Shown one piece after another: positions 51,677-60,631 of a stretch of DNA of 64,000 bases. Source of the stretch: Mesorhizobium sp. CU3 (GTDB taxonomy: Bacteria; Pseudomonadota; Alphaproteobacteria; Rhizobiales; Rhizobiaceae); NCBI RefSeq assembly GCF_006442965.1, contig NZ_VFWX01000009.1, positions 186,001 to 250,000 on the forward strand. Reading direction: 5' to 3'. Made by a program: the position numbers and the translations under genes. Numbering within the stretch: position 1 is the first letter of the stretch; the number at the start of each line of letters is the position of its first letter. The notes below the pieces were generated by a model. The model was not told the DNA's origin. It ran no database searches and saw nothing but the letters and a program-made list of their open reading frames with translations.

Positions 51677-52576
51677 ATGGATACACTGACCCGCATGCGC
51701 GCCTTCATCGACGTGGTCGAGGCCGAAGGCTTTTCGGCCGCCGCGCGCAAGATCGGCCGTTCCAAGGCGCTGCTGTCGAAATATGTGCGTGAGTTGGAGG
51801 ACGAGCTCGGCGCGCTGCTGCTCAACCGCACGACGCGCCAGTTCTCGATGACGGAGGCCGGCCACACCTATTATCAGCGCGCGTCCGAGATCGTGCGAGA
51901 GGTCGACAGCCTGGCCGACGCCGTGCGCGAATCCTCGGGCGACGTGCGCGGCCGGATCAAGCTTTCGGCGGCGCGCACCTTTGCCGACGCGCCGATCGGC
52001 CAGTCGCTGATCGACTTCGCCAGGCAGCATCCGGACATCGTGCTCGACATCCATCTCGACGACCGCTTCGTCGATCTTGTCGAGGAAGGTTTCGATCTCG
52101 CCGTGCGCATTTCGCGGCTCGAGAACTCGTCGTTGATCGCTAGGCGCCTTGGACCGTTTTCGATCAAGCTGTGCGCGTCGCCGGAACTGATCGCCAAGCA
52201 CGGCATGCCGACCCGCCCGCAGGATCTGGCAAACATGCCTTGCCTCGTCGACACCAATGGCCGCTCCTTGGCCAATTGGCGGTTCAAGGGCGAGGGTGAG
52301 GAATCGATCAGTGTCACGGTGTCAGGCCCGATCGAGGTCAACAGTCCGATCGTGGCACGGGCCGCCGCACTCTCCGGCCTCGGCTTCGCCATGCTGCCCG
52401 ATTTCATCGCCGCCCCCGACATTGCTTCGGGCAAGCTGGTCACCGCGCTCGACGACCGCATCCTGTCGGGCACCGGCATCTTCGCCGTCTACCCGCATCG
52501 CCGCTATCTTCCGGCCAAGGTGCGCGTCTTCGTCGACTTCCTGGTGCAATGGTTCAGGACGCGGGAGGCTAGTTGA
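51677..52576 (+). CDS. LysR-family transcriptional regulator
   Basis: 299 residues from the ATG at 51677 (AAAGG seven bases upstream). The N-terminal helix-turn-helix is typical (TRMRAFIDVVEAEGFSAAAR, then SKALLSKYVRELEDELGALL), followed by an effector domain from about residue 92 (GRIKLSAARTFADAPIGQSL). It is closest in pattern to the subgroup that includes CrgA/DsdC-like regulators with a short linker. It sits two bases after the amidase and may control it, though LysR genes usually read divergently from their targets. Confidence 0.88.
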   Translation: MDTLTRMRAFIDVVEAEGFSAAARKIGRSKALLSKYVRELEDELGALLLNRTTRQFSMTEAGHTYYQRASEIVREVDSLADAVRESSGDVRGRIKLSAARTFADAPIGQSLIDFARQHPDIVLDIHLDDRFVDLVEEGFDLAVRISRLENSSLIARRLGPFSIKLCASPELIAKHGMPTRPQDLANMPCLVDTNGRSLANWRFKGEGEESISVTVSGPIEVNSPIVARAAALSGLGFAMLPDFIAAPDIASGKLVTALDDRILSGTGIFAVYPHRRYLPAKVRVFVDFLVQWFRTREAS

Positions 52577-52647
52577 CGGACGGCGTCCCAATTTCGCCCC
52601 CTTTCTGATAACTCTCGGGCTCGATCCCGAAGGAATCGCGGCCAGGA

Positions 52648-53316
52648 ATGAATCTGAAACGGCAAGCAACCATGCTGGCTTCGGCCCTTGCGGCCATTCT
52701 TGCCACGGTCGAGAAGGCCGAGGTGCATCCGCATGTCTTCGCCGAAGCCCGCCTCGACGTCATCCTCAGCGCGGATCACCAAAGTGTGACGGCGCTGCGC
52801 CACCTTTGGCGCTTCGACGATCTGTTTTCGAGTACAGTGATGATGGAGTTCGACAAGAACTCCGATCTGAAACTTGACGACAAAGAGCTCAAGGAAGTGG
52901 CCGACACCGTCCATTCCTCGCTGGCCGAGTTCAACTACTTCCAGCTCGTCACTCAGGACGGCAAGGACGTGGCGATGATCCCCCCGCCGCATCTGATGGC
53001 GAATTTCGACAACGACCAGCTGATCATCCTGTTCGAATCGCAGCCGAAGACGCCGATCAAGCTCACCGGCAAGATCGACATCGGTGTCTACGACCCGACC
53101 TTCTACACCGCGATCGACTTCACCGACGATGCCAACCTGACCGTCGAGGGCCTGCCTTCGAACTGCACCAGGAAGGTGATCCGGCCGGATCCGGACGAGG
53201 CGATCAAGGAAAACCAGAAGACCCTGACGGACGCGTTCTTCAACGATCCGACAGGCACCGACTACAGCAAGATCTTCGCCACCAAGCTCGAACTGAACTG
53301 CTCGCCGGAGGGATGA
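52648..53316 (+). CDS. DUF1007 family periplasmic protein
   Basis: 222 residues with an N-terminal signal peptide (to about residue 24) leading to HPHVFAEARLDVIL at the mature start; the first His-Pro-His may bind metal. An EF-hand-like loop DKNSDLKLDDKEL occurs near residue 71. DUF1007 proteins are repeatedly found next to RcnA/NcoT-type nickel or cobalt transporters, and here the transporter gene starts four bases later. A periplasmic metal-binding role is likely but not shown. Confidence 0.85.
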   Translation: MNLKRQATMLASALAAILATVEKAEVHPHVFAEARLDVILSADHQSVTALRHLWRFDDLFSSTVMMEFDKNSDLKLDDKELKEVADTVHSSLAEFNYFQLVTQDGKDVAMIPPPHLMANFDNDQLIILFESQPKTPIKLTGKIDIGVYDPTFYTAIDFTDDANLTVEGLPSNCTRKVIRPDPDEAIKENQKTLTDAFFNDPTGTDYSKIFATKLELNCSPEG

Positions 53317-53320
53317 TCTG

Positions 53321-54565
53321 GTGATGAAACCGTCCATTCGTATGGCGCTCGGCCTGTTAGCCGCTATCGTGGCGATCACGCATCTGACCGCCGCCGCGCA
53401 TGCCCAGAGCTCGCTCGGAATCGGCGTCAACGACGGCATGGCGCCCACCACCACCGGTCCGTTCGCCCACATCCTGATGTGGATCAATCTGCGGCAGCAG
53501 GAATTCTACCATTCGCTGGCGGCGGCGATGAAGGCGATGCGCGAGGACGGCAGCAAGCTCTGGCTGCTGATTGCGCTCTCCTTCGCCTACGGCATCTTCC
53601 ATGCTGCCGGGCCCGGCCACGGCAAGGCGGTGATTTCCTCTTACATGGTCGCCAACGAAGTCGCACTGCGGCGCGGCATCTTGCTGTCCTTCGTCTCGGC
53701 GCTGCTACAGGGCCTGACGGCGGTCGTCGTCATGATGCTTGCCTATTTCGTGCTGCGCGGCACCGCCATCTCGATGACCGATGCAGCCTGGTTCCTCGAA
53801 ATCTCGAGCTATGTGCTGGTGACTTTGTTCGGCGCCTGGCTGTTGTGGCGCAAACTCCGTCCGTCGATCCTGCGCCTGTTCGGCAGGGCGCCGGCCTACA
53901 GCCTGTCGGCCGCCCACGCCGGCCATTCGCATGGCGGGCACTCTCACGCCGGGCACTCACACGCACATGCGCATTCCCATGCTCATGCGCATGCCGACCA
54001 TTCCCACGCGCATGCGCATGCCGCGCATACCCACACGACACGTGCCTTGCAAGTGCATGACGATCATGATCACGACCATCATGACCATGCGCACGCGCAC
54101 AGCCACGCTCATGGCGCGCACGACCATCACGATCACGACCATGGCGGTCACGCTCATCACGATCATGGGCCGGGTGAAGTCTGCGAGACCTGCGGCCATT
54201 CGCACGCGCCGGACCCGGCGATGCTGTCGGGTGATCGCTTCGACTGGCGCACCGCCTGGTCGGCGGTCGCCGCCGTCGGCATCCGCCCCTGCTCCGGCGC
54301 GCTGATCGTGCTGAGCTTCGCGTTGCTCAACGGCCTGTGGGTCGGCGGCCTGTTGTCGGTGCTTGCCATGTCGATCGGCACCGCCATCACCGTCTCGGCG
54401 CTGGCGACGATCGCGGTGCTTGCCAAGGACCTGGCGGTCTATTTCGCCGGCGACGGACGCATAGGCAACCGCATCCATTCGATCGTCGAGATCGGCGGCG
54501 CCGCCTTCATCTTCCTGGTCGGCCTGCTGCTGTTGTCGGCCAGCCTGTCCGGCGGCGTCACCTGA
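53321..54565 (+). CDS. Nickel/cobalt transporter (NcoT/RcnA-like) with long His-rich loop
   Basis: 414 residues from the GTG at 53321 (GGAGGG about eight bases upstream); ATG at 53324 is the alternative. After a signal-like segment come about six membrane helices, with IFHAAGPGHGKAVISSYMVA carrying the family His-x-x-x-x-x-Gly-His-Gly-Lys motif. Residues about 195-290 form a loop of almost pure His, Ala, Asp and Ser, ending in CETCGHSH. The last third has GIRPCSGALIVLSFALLNGL, the second family motif. It moves Ni or Co across the inner membrane; direction cannot be told from sequence. Confidence 0.88.
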   Translation: MMKPSIRMALGLLAAIVAITHLTAAAHAQSSLGIGVNDGMAPTTTGPFAHILMWINLRQQEFYHSLAAAMKAMREDGSKLWLLIALSFAYGIFHAAGPGHGKAVISSYMVANEVALRRGILLSFVSALLQGLTAVVVMMLAYFVLRGTAISMTDAAWFLEISSYVLVTLFGAWLLWRKLRPSILRLFGRAPAYSLSAAHAGHSHGGHSHAGHSHAHAHSHAHAHADHSHAHAHAAHTHTTRALQVHDDHDHDHHDHAHAHSHAHGAHDHHDHDHGGHAHHDHGPGEVCETCGHSHAPDPAMLSGDRFDWRTAWSAVAAVGIRPCSGALIVLSFALLNGLWVGGLLSVLAMSIGTAITVSALATIAVLAKDLAVYFAGDGRIGNRIHSIVEIGGAAFIFLVGLLLLSASLSGGVT

Positions 54566-54568
54566 CTA

Positions 54569-55537
54569 TCAATTCACCTTACCGTTCAGTTCGTCCTCGA
54601 TATGCGCGCGGATGATTTCGTCGAAGCTGCTTTCAGCTTTGAAGCCTAGCTCCCTCGCCCGACTGGCTTCGAAACGCGTTGGCCAGCCCTTGACGATCGC
54701 CCAGATGGTTTCGTCGGGCTGCTCGCGGATGCGCTTTACCACCTCGGCGCCGGCGATGCGCTCCAGCGCCTCGATCTGTTCGCCGACGGTGACGGCGACG
54801 CCCGGCATTGTCAGGTTGCGGCGCGGCCCGACCCTGTCGCCGTCGATCTCCGCCGCATGGATGAGGAAGCCGACCGCCGAGCGCGGGCTGGCATGGGTGT
54901 GCAGCACCGAGCGCGGCACCGGCAGGATCGCCTCCTGGCCGGCGAGCGGCTCGCGGATGATGCCGGAAAAGAAGCTCGAAGCCGCCTTGTTCGGCTTGCC
55001 GGGGCGCACGCAGATGGTGGGCAGCCGAATGCCGATGCCGTCGAAAAAGCCGCGCCTGGTATAGTCGGCGAGCAGCGCCTCGCTCATCTGCTTCTGCGTG
55101 CCGTAGGATGTCAGCGGCGTGGGGTGGAATTCGTCCGGGATGACATCGGGGAACGGCGCGCCGAACACCGCGATCGACGAGGTGAAGACCAGGCGCGGGT
55201 GAAACGCCGCCAGCCGCACGGCGTCGAACAACGCGCGCGTGCCGTCGAGATTGACCCGGTAACCAAGATCGAAATTGGCCTCCGCCTCGCCCGACACGAT
55301 GCCCGCCAGATGGAAGATCACATCCGGGCGCGAGGCGACGAGCTTTGCCGCCGCGCCGGCTTCGGCGAGGTCGCCGGTGTGGATCGAAGCATCGAGGCCT
55401 GCCGGCGTCTCAGGCGGGACGATGTCATGCAGGTCGAGCGAGCTTATCTTGCGCCCGCGCAATGATCCGTCCTTCGCCAGCCGCGCAATCAGCTTGCGGC
55501 CGACCATGCCGGCCGCGCCCGTGATCAGAATTCTCAT
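54569..55537 (-). CDS. denD: D-erythronate dehydrogenase-like NAD-dependent epimerase family protein
   Basis: 322 residues. The Rossmann motif MRILITGAAGMVGRKLIARL starts the protein, with catalytic Ser in VFTSSIAVFGA and Tyr-x-x-x-Lys in SYGTQKQMSEALLADY. The run IGIRLPTICVRPGKPNKAAS and DETIWAIVKGWPTRF is characteristic of the DenD group, which oxidises D-erythronate C2 in acid-sugar breakdown. None of the usual partner genes (otnK, otnC, otnI) is seen nearby, so the pathway is uncertain. It converges with the transporter gene, three bases apart. Confidence 0.8.
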   Translation of the reverse strand: MRILITGAAGMVGRKLIARLAKDGSLRGRKISSLDLHDIVPPETPAGLDASIHTGDLAEAGAAAKLVASRPDVIFHLAGIVSGEAEANFDLGYRVNLDGTRALFDAVRLAAFHPRLVFTSSIAVFGAPFPDVIPDEFHPTPLTSYGTQKQMSEALLADYTRRGFFDGIGIRLPTICVRPGKPNKAASSFFSGIIREPLAGQEAILPVPRSVLHTHASPRSAVGFLIHAAEIDGDRVGPRRNLTMPGVAVTVGEQIEALERIAGAEVVKRIREQPDETIWAIVKGWPTRFEASRARELGFKAESSFDEIIRAHIEDELNGKVN

Positions 55538-55540
55538 GCT

Positions 55541-55747
55541 CTACAGACCTTTCTTGCGCTGGCTGCGTCCGCGCAGCCACAGGACGACGAACAACCCCAG
55601 CACGAAAACCAGGGCAACAAAGGCCGCGAGGACCGTCGATACCTTGCCCACCGCCAGCATGATGGCCGGCAGGAAATAGGCGGCGAGGCCGAACACGAGC
55701 AATATGATGGCGGCGGCAATCGCCGCGTTGCGTGTGTCGCGATCCAT
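55541..55747 (-). CDS. Small two-helix membrane protein
   Basis: 68 residues with two hydrophobic segments (NAAIAAAIILLVFGLAAYFL; VSTVLAAFVALVFVLGLFVV) and a basic tail WLRGRSQRKKGL. No family recognised. It lies directly upstream of denD on the same strand, three bases from its ATG, so the two are co-transcribed. Confidence 0.7.
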   Translation of the reverse strand: MDRDTRNAAIAAAIILLVFGLAAYFLPAIMLAVGKVSTVLAAFVALVFVLGLFVVLWLRGRSQRKKGL

Positions 55748-55795
55748 CAGCGGGTATTCCTGAGCTTTAGGCTATCGGGCTTCATCACGAGGCGA

Positions 55796-56797
55796 TCAGT
55801 GATAATGCCGGCGATCGCGCGGCGCGTCATGCGCATGGTCGTGATCATGGTGATCGTCGTGCTCGTCATGGCTGTCGGCGCACTGGCCGAATTCGGGCTC
55901 GACCGTCGCATGCTCGATGCCGTGCTTGACCGCAAGCCGCTTCTTGATCGCGCTCACCGCGAGATGCGGATCGACACCGTCGTTCAGGCAGGCATGCAGC
56001 GTTGCCATGTTGGACGTGCCGTCGAGCGACCAGACATGCATGTGGTGCACCTCGCGCACGCCCTTGACCGCGCCTTCGATATCCTTGGCGATAAGGTCGC
56101 GGTCGAGGCATGCCGGCACGCCTTCGAGCAGCACATGAGCGGCCTCGCGCATCAGCGACCAGGCCGTGGAGAGAATGAGCAGCGAGACCAGCACCGACAG
56201 GATCGGGTCGATCGGCGTCCAGCCGGTGGCGAGGATGATGACCGCCGCCACGATCGCCGCAGCCGAGCCGAGCAGGTCGCCCAGCACATGCAGGATGGCA
56301 CCGCGCATGTTCAAGCTCTCGCGGTCGCCGCCATGCAGCACGAAGAACGAGCCGATGTTGACCAGAAGGCCGGCGATCGCCACCACCAGCATCGGCCCGC
56401 CCAGCACCGGCGAAGGGTGCATCAGCCGCCCCCAGGCTTCGTAGACGATCCACAGCGCGATGACGAAGATGGCGATGCCGTTGGTGTAGGCGACCAGCGT
56501 CTTCACCCGCGCAAAGCCGTAGGTGAGCCGGCCGGTGGCCGGGCGTCCGGCAAGATGGAATGCATACCAGGCAAGGCCGAGCGCGATGGAGTCGGCCAGC
56601 ATATGACCGGCATCGGCGACCAGCGCCAGCGATCCGGTGAGCCAGCCGCCCAGCGCTTCGGCGACCATGAAGCCAGCGGTAAGGCAGGTCGCGATCAGCA
56701 CGCGCTTCTTGTCGGTCGACCCATGCACGTGGCCGGGACCGTGGCTATGGCTATGAGCAGCCGAGCCATGATCATGGGAAGCGTGGTCATGCGCCAT
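55796..56797 (-). CDS. Cation diffusion facilitator (zinc/cobalt efflux, CzcD-like)
   Basis: 333 residues from the ATG at 56797, with AGGAG seven bases upstream; an in-frame TTG two codons earlier is unlikely. Both termini are His-rich (residues 1-30 and the last 30). Six membrane helices carry the metal-site motifs ADAGHMLADSIAL (HxxxD) and HVLGDLLGSAAAI (HxxxD). The cytoplasmic tail has the HHMHVWSLDG pattern. It exports divalent metal from the cytoplasm in exchange for protons; Zn is the usual substrate. Confidence 0.9.
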   Translation of the reverse strand: MAHDHASHDHGSAAHSHSHGPGHVHGSTDKKRVLIATCLTAGFMVAEALGGWLTGSLALVADAGHMLADSIALGLAWYAFHLAGRPATGRLTYGFARVKTLVAYTNGIAIFVIALWIVYEAWGRLMHPSPVLGGPMLVVAIAGLLVNIGSFFVLHGGDRESLNMRGAILHVLGDLLGSAAAIVAAVIILATGWTPIDPILSVLVSLLILSTAWSLMREAAHVLLEGVPACLDRDLIAKDIEGAVKGVREVHHMHVWSLDGTSNMATLHACLNDGVDPHLAVSAIKKRLAVKHGIEHATVEPEFGQCADSHDEHDDHHDHDHAHDAPRDRRHYH

Positions 56798-56847
56798 CGC
56801 CAAACTCCTGTTTACCGGCCACGATTTCCACTTTTCGGGATCATGGT

Positions 56848-57534
56848 CTATGCGCCGAACTCGGCGCGAAAATCCTCGAGCCGCCGTTTCTGGCCGCCCT
56901 CGCCATCGAAATTCGCCGGATCGAGCCAGGCCTCATAGGCCTGACGCAGGGCCGGCCATTCCTTGTCGATGATCGAATACCACGCCGTATCGCGGTTTTC
57001 ACCCTTGACCACAAGATGCTGGCGGAAGATGCCCTCGAACTTGAAGCCGAAGCGCTCGGCCGCGCGTTTCGAGGGCTCGTTGCGATTGTTGCATTTCCAT
57101 TCGTAGCGGCGGTAGCCGAGCTCGTCGAAGATATATTTCATGAACAGGAACTGCGCCTCGGTCGCCGCCGGTTTGCGCGAGATCAGCGGACCCCAGTAGA
57201 TGTTGCCGATCTCGATGACGCCATAGGTCGGATCGATGCGCATCAGCGTCTGTCGCCCCGCGACCTTGCCGCTCGCCTTGTCGATGACGGCGAAGAACAG
57301 CGGATCTTCGCTGGCTTCGACCTTGTCCAGCCATGGCTGAAAGGCGGCGCGCGTCTCCGGCGGATAGTCGGGCAGCCAGGCAAAGCGACCGCCAACGTCC
57401 GGAACCGACGAGGCTTCGTAGAGGCCGTGACCATGCCTGGCCGCGCTCAGCGGCTCGAGGCGAACGTATCGACCTTCGATCGCCTTGCGTTCGGGACGCG
57501 GCCGCGGCTGCCAATTCTTCAGATCCTCGGACAC
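56848..57534 (-). CDS. GNAT acetyltransferase, RimJ/RimL type
   Basis: 228 residues from a GTG at 57534, chosen because GGAG stands six bases upstream; longer readings extend into the aminotransferase promoter. The N-terminal GRYVRLEPLSAARHGHGLYE and later YGVIEIGNIYWGPLISRKPA, FDELGYRRYEWKCNNRNEPS, KRAAERFGFKFEGIFRQHLV follow the RimJ/RimL-like GNAT_3 pattern. The substrate is unknown; it may acetylate a protein N-terminus or a small amine. It is divergent from the aminotransferase. Confidence 0.85.
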   Translation of the reverse strand: MSEDLKNWQPRPRPERKAIEGRYVRLEPLSAARHGHGLYEASSVPDVGGRFAWLPDYPPETRAAFQPWLDKVEASEDPLFFAVIDKASGKVAGRQTLMRIDPTYGVIEIGNIYWGPLISRKPAATEAQFLFMKYIFDELGYRRYEWKCNNRNEPSKRAAERFGFKFEGIFRQHLVVKGENRDTAWYSIIDKEWPALRQAYEAWLDPANFDGEGGQKRRLEDFRAEFGA

Positions 57535-57617
57535 CTGAAACTCCAATCCGTTTGACTTTTTCCGCCGGACGGTCACAAAAACGCACGCTCGCTGAAAGAA
57601 CCACAGGGACGGGAAAA

Positions 57618-58802
57618 ATGCTCCACACCATCGCGGCCTTCGACCGGCTCGGCGAGGAAAATGCCTTCGCGGTGCTCGCCAGGGCAACGGCACTTGCCCA
57701 TCAGGGCCGCGACATCGTCAATCTCGGCATTGGCCAGCCCGACTTCAAGACGCCGCAGCACATCGTCGAGGCGGCGATCAAGGCGCTGCGCGACGGCCAT
57801 CATGGCTACACGCCCGCCAATGGCTTGCTGGCCACCCGCGAGGCGGTCGCGCGCCGCACGCTGACCACCACCGGCGTCGAGGTCTCGCCCGAGAGCGTGA
57901 TGATCCTGCCCGGCGGCAAGCCGACCATGTTCGCCGCGATCCTGATGTTCGGCGAGCCGGGCGCCGAGATCCTCTATCCTGATCCCGGTTTCCCGATCTA
58001 CCGCTCGATGATCGAGTTCACCGGCGCCACGCCTGTTCCGGTGCCGATCCGCGAGGAGAACGGCTTTGCCTTCTCGGCCGACGAGACGCTGGCGCTGATC
58101 ACGCCGAAGACCACGCTCTTGATCCTCAACTCTCCCGCCAATCCGACCGGCGGCGTCACACCCCGCGCCGAGATCGAGAAGCTGGTCAAGGGTCTGGAGA
58201 AGCATCCCGAGGTAGCCATCATGTCCGACGAGATCTACGACGTGATGACCTATGACGGCGAGACGCATTTTTCGTTGCTCAACTTCCCTCAGATCCGCGA
58301 CCGGCTGATCGTGCTCAACGGCTGGTCGAAGACCTGGGCGATGACCGGATGGCGCATGGGCTGGTCGATCTGGCCGAACGGCGACAAGGGCACCCATCTC
58401 TACGACAAGGTGCGCAAGCTCGCGGTGAACTGCTGGTCCTGCGTCAACGCGCCAAGCCAGTTCGCCGGCATCGCGGCGATCGACGGCCCGCAGGACGATG
58501 TCGACAAGATGATGCGCGCCTTCGACAATCGCAGGAAGATCGTCGTCGAAGGGCTGAATGCGCTGCCCGGCATTTCCTGCATCACCCCGAAGGGCGCCTT
58601 CTATGCCTTCCCCAACGTCTCGAAGACCGGCTGGAAGGCGAAGAAGCTCGCCTCCGCCCTGCTTGAGGACGCCGGCGTGGCGCTGATCGGCGGCCCGGAT
58701 TTCGGCGTGCTCGGCGAAGGCTATATCCGGCTTTCCTACGCCAATTCCGAGGAGAACATTCTACGAGCGCTGGAGCGGATCGAGGCGTTTTTGGTAAGAT
58801 GA
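57618..58802 (+). CDS. Class I/II PLP aminotransferase
   Basis: 394 residues from the ATG at 57618 (GGGA six bases upstream). The fold-I features are clear: RDIVNLGIGQPDFKTPQHIV near the start, LNSPANPTGGVTPRAEIEKL, SDEIYDVMTYDGETHFS, and the PLP lysine in NGWSKTWAMTGWRMGW (about residue 238). Arg near the end (GYIRLSYANSEE) binds the substrate carboxylate. It belongs to the aspartate/aromatic aminotransferase group; the amino acid cannot be fixed from sequence. Confidence 0.9.
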   Translation: MLHTIAAFDRLGEENAFAVLARATALAHQGRDIVNLGIGQPDFKTPQHIVEAAIKALRDGHHGYTPANGLLATREAVARRTLTTTGVEVSPESVMILPGGKPTMFAAILMFGEPGAEILYPDPGFPIYRSMIEFTGATPVPVPIREENGFAFSADETLALITPKTTLLILNSPANPTGGVTPRAEIEKLVKGLEKHPEVAIMSDEIYDVMTYDGETHFSLLNFPQIRDRLIVLNGWSKTWAMTGWRMGWSIWPNGDKGTHLYDKVRKLAVNCWSCVNAPSQFAGIAAIDGPQDDVDKMMRAFDNRRKIVVEGLNALPGISCITPKGAFYAFPNVSKTGWKAKKLASALLEDAGVALIGGPDFGVLGEGYIRLSYANSEENILRALERIEAFLVR

Positions 58803-58922
58803 GTACCAAAATCTAGCCAGCATGCATTTCAGCAAATACTCGATGCAACGACGTCGAAACGAATCAGACATCATAGCCAGAATCGAATCTTACGCTGGAA
58901 CACATCAAGGTTTGGATTAAAA

Positions 58923-60365
58923 ATGATCATTCTGGTTGCCACGACAAGCTTCGTTTTATATGTTGAAACAAATACTCGCAATGTTACAGTGATAGAATAT
59001 TTCAAACCAGAGTATTATGGAATATCATGGTTCCGAGGATCATCTTCAATAACTTTAAGTCACTCCGGAATTGACAATGGAACACTAAAAGACCTGGAAA
59101 CATATGCAACTTCGGAGCAGGGGTGGGTTTCATTTGACAACAGGAAAACGGAAACGTTTCTATCTCAGCCTCATCAAATACTTTGCTGCTCGGACGGGCG
59201 CGTGGTCTGCACGAACACCGGTCGCAACCGTTTGGTCGCAATAGATTTGAGATTGCGAGGTCATTTCCAGGAAGCAGGCATCTCTGAACGCAGATGGGAC
59301 CGGCTTAGCCTGCAAGGACCTTTTGGTGACCATCTGAATTCAGTATTCGAGCATGAGGGTAAACTTTACGCGATTGCCCATGGTCACAGTACAGGTTCAT
59401 GTCTCGCGGTTTTCTCGTACCCTGAACTTGCCTTGCTTTCGATAACGCCAGTACCGGCACGAACCGGGCTGCACAATGTTTTTGTTACGGACTCCAACCA
59501 AATACTGAGTTGTCATTCCGAGGCAGGAGCGCTCATTGACATCAAGAATGGAGCGCTTCTGTGGGAGGCTGGCAGCCCTGTGTACACCCGAGGCATGGCA
59601 GCGACGGACGAGTTGATCGTCCTCGGCGAAAGTGTACGAACGGGCCGAGACTTACGCCGCGGTTCGATGAGCGGCCTATGGTTTATCGATCGGCGAACGC
59701 ACCGGGCGATCGATTATATGGCGTTAGGGCCGTTCGGTGCGGTCAACGAGGTAAGAATTGCGGATGAGCCCGACCTGGCGCACCACGGCGTGCCATTGGT
59801 CAATCCGGAGAAGCTACTTCTCAGCGCGCCTCTCGATGACGTTCGAAAGCAGAAAATGTTGGTGGCAAACAACGTTCTCGCGGCCCGCCAGCTTTGGAGC
59901 GGCTTTGAGTTGGTCTTTGGCTCTCCGGAGACCACAAACAATGGCTGGAAATCCGCGGGCGGCACGCTGTGCCTAGCCGTTAAGGTAGCAGGCGATCGTA
60001 GTCCATGGGAGGTTGATTATGAAATCGACGTTGGCGGCCATCTATCATTCATATTCGATTATCAGGGCAAGGGCGGCGACAACAATATGGTTGCGTTCCT
60101 GCTACAGCCTGGCGTGGAACACGTCACGTTGACAATATGGGAGGAGGCTGGCAGCGGCTGGGCAGTTCGTAAGCCAGTTCGCACACATGCGTTGCCGTCG
60201 AAAGGCCGGCTTGCCGTGAGCCAAGTCGCCAGCGCAGTCACGCTCAAAATCGATGGTAGGAAAGTTTTTAGCGGCACAGTACCCTCGGCTGGTAGGGTAA
60301 CCGGCGTATCCGGCATTCGTTGGACCAGCTCAACCGTTCGCCCGGTTCAGATTAGCGCAAGATAA
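58923..60365 (+). CDS. Unknown beta-propeller-like protein, AT-rich 5' end
   Basis: 480 residues, no named family recognised with confidence. Residues about 80-300 look like repeated blades (PHQILCCSDGRVVCTNTGRN, GDHLNSVFEHEGKLYAIAHG, LHNVFVTDSNQILSCHSEAG), and the last 120 residues form a jelly-roll-like end (WEVDYEIDVGGHLSFIFDYQ, VTLKIDGRKVFSGTVPSAGR). The first 250 bases and the 120-base spacer before it are far richer in A and T than the surroundings, while the rest is moderately GC-rich; this suggests transfer or a hybrid origin. A hydrophobic start (IILVATTSFVLYV) could be a signal or internal strand. The start codon is uncertain. Confidence 0.7.
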   Translation: MIILVATTSFVLYVETNTRNVTVIEYFKPEYYGISWFRGSSSITLSHSGIDNGTLKDLETYATSEQGWVSFDNRKTETFLSQPHQILCCSDGRVVCTNTGRNRLVAIDLRLRGHFQEAGISERRWDRLSLQGPFGDHLNSVFEHEGKLYAIAHGHSTGSCLAVFSYPELALLSITPVPARTGLHNVFVTDSNQILSCHSEAGALIDIKNGALLWEAGSPVYTRGMAATDELIVLGESVRTGRDLRRGSMSGLWFIDRRTHRAIDYMALGPFGAVNEVRIADEPDLAHHGVPLVNPEKLLLSAPLDDVRKQKMLVANNVLAARQLWSGFELVFGSPETTNNGWKSAGGTLCLAVKVAGDRSPWEVDYEIDVGGHLSFIFDYQGKGGDNNMVAFLLQPGVEHVTLTIWEEAGSGWAVRKPVRTHALPSKGRLAVSQVASAVTLKIDGRKVFSGTVPSAGRVTGVSGIRWTSSTVRPVQISAR

Positions 60366-60631
60366 GGCCGACGATGTCTTGTCGAATCAGCGGCGACTCG
60401 ACCCTTGTGAAAAAGGTTCAACGCCCGTCCGACTTTTGCAGAGAGGCCTTTGCGATCGACTACAAATTTTCCTGGTCGATCATCTCGCCATAGCCGCAAT
60501 AGGCACTCTCGAACTCGATTTCGAGTAGTCTCCTAATCTTGTTGCGATAGACTGGCAAATCTGAGCCTGGAAGGACGTCCACGATGTATGCAACGAAGAA
60601 GGTTTCGGCCGGACGTTCGCTTAGACGAAGG
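60366..60631. other. Spacer with possible gene remnant
   Basis: Between the unknown gene and the SDR stop. On the minus strand a 62-codon frame (60460-60648) reads AETFFVAYIVDVLPGSDLPV and ends GYGEMIDQENL. It is less GC-rich than its neighbours and overlaps the SDR end by 17 bases. It may be a small gene or remnant; no family is recognised. Confidence 0.35.
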
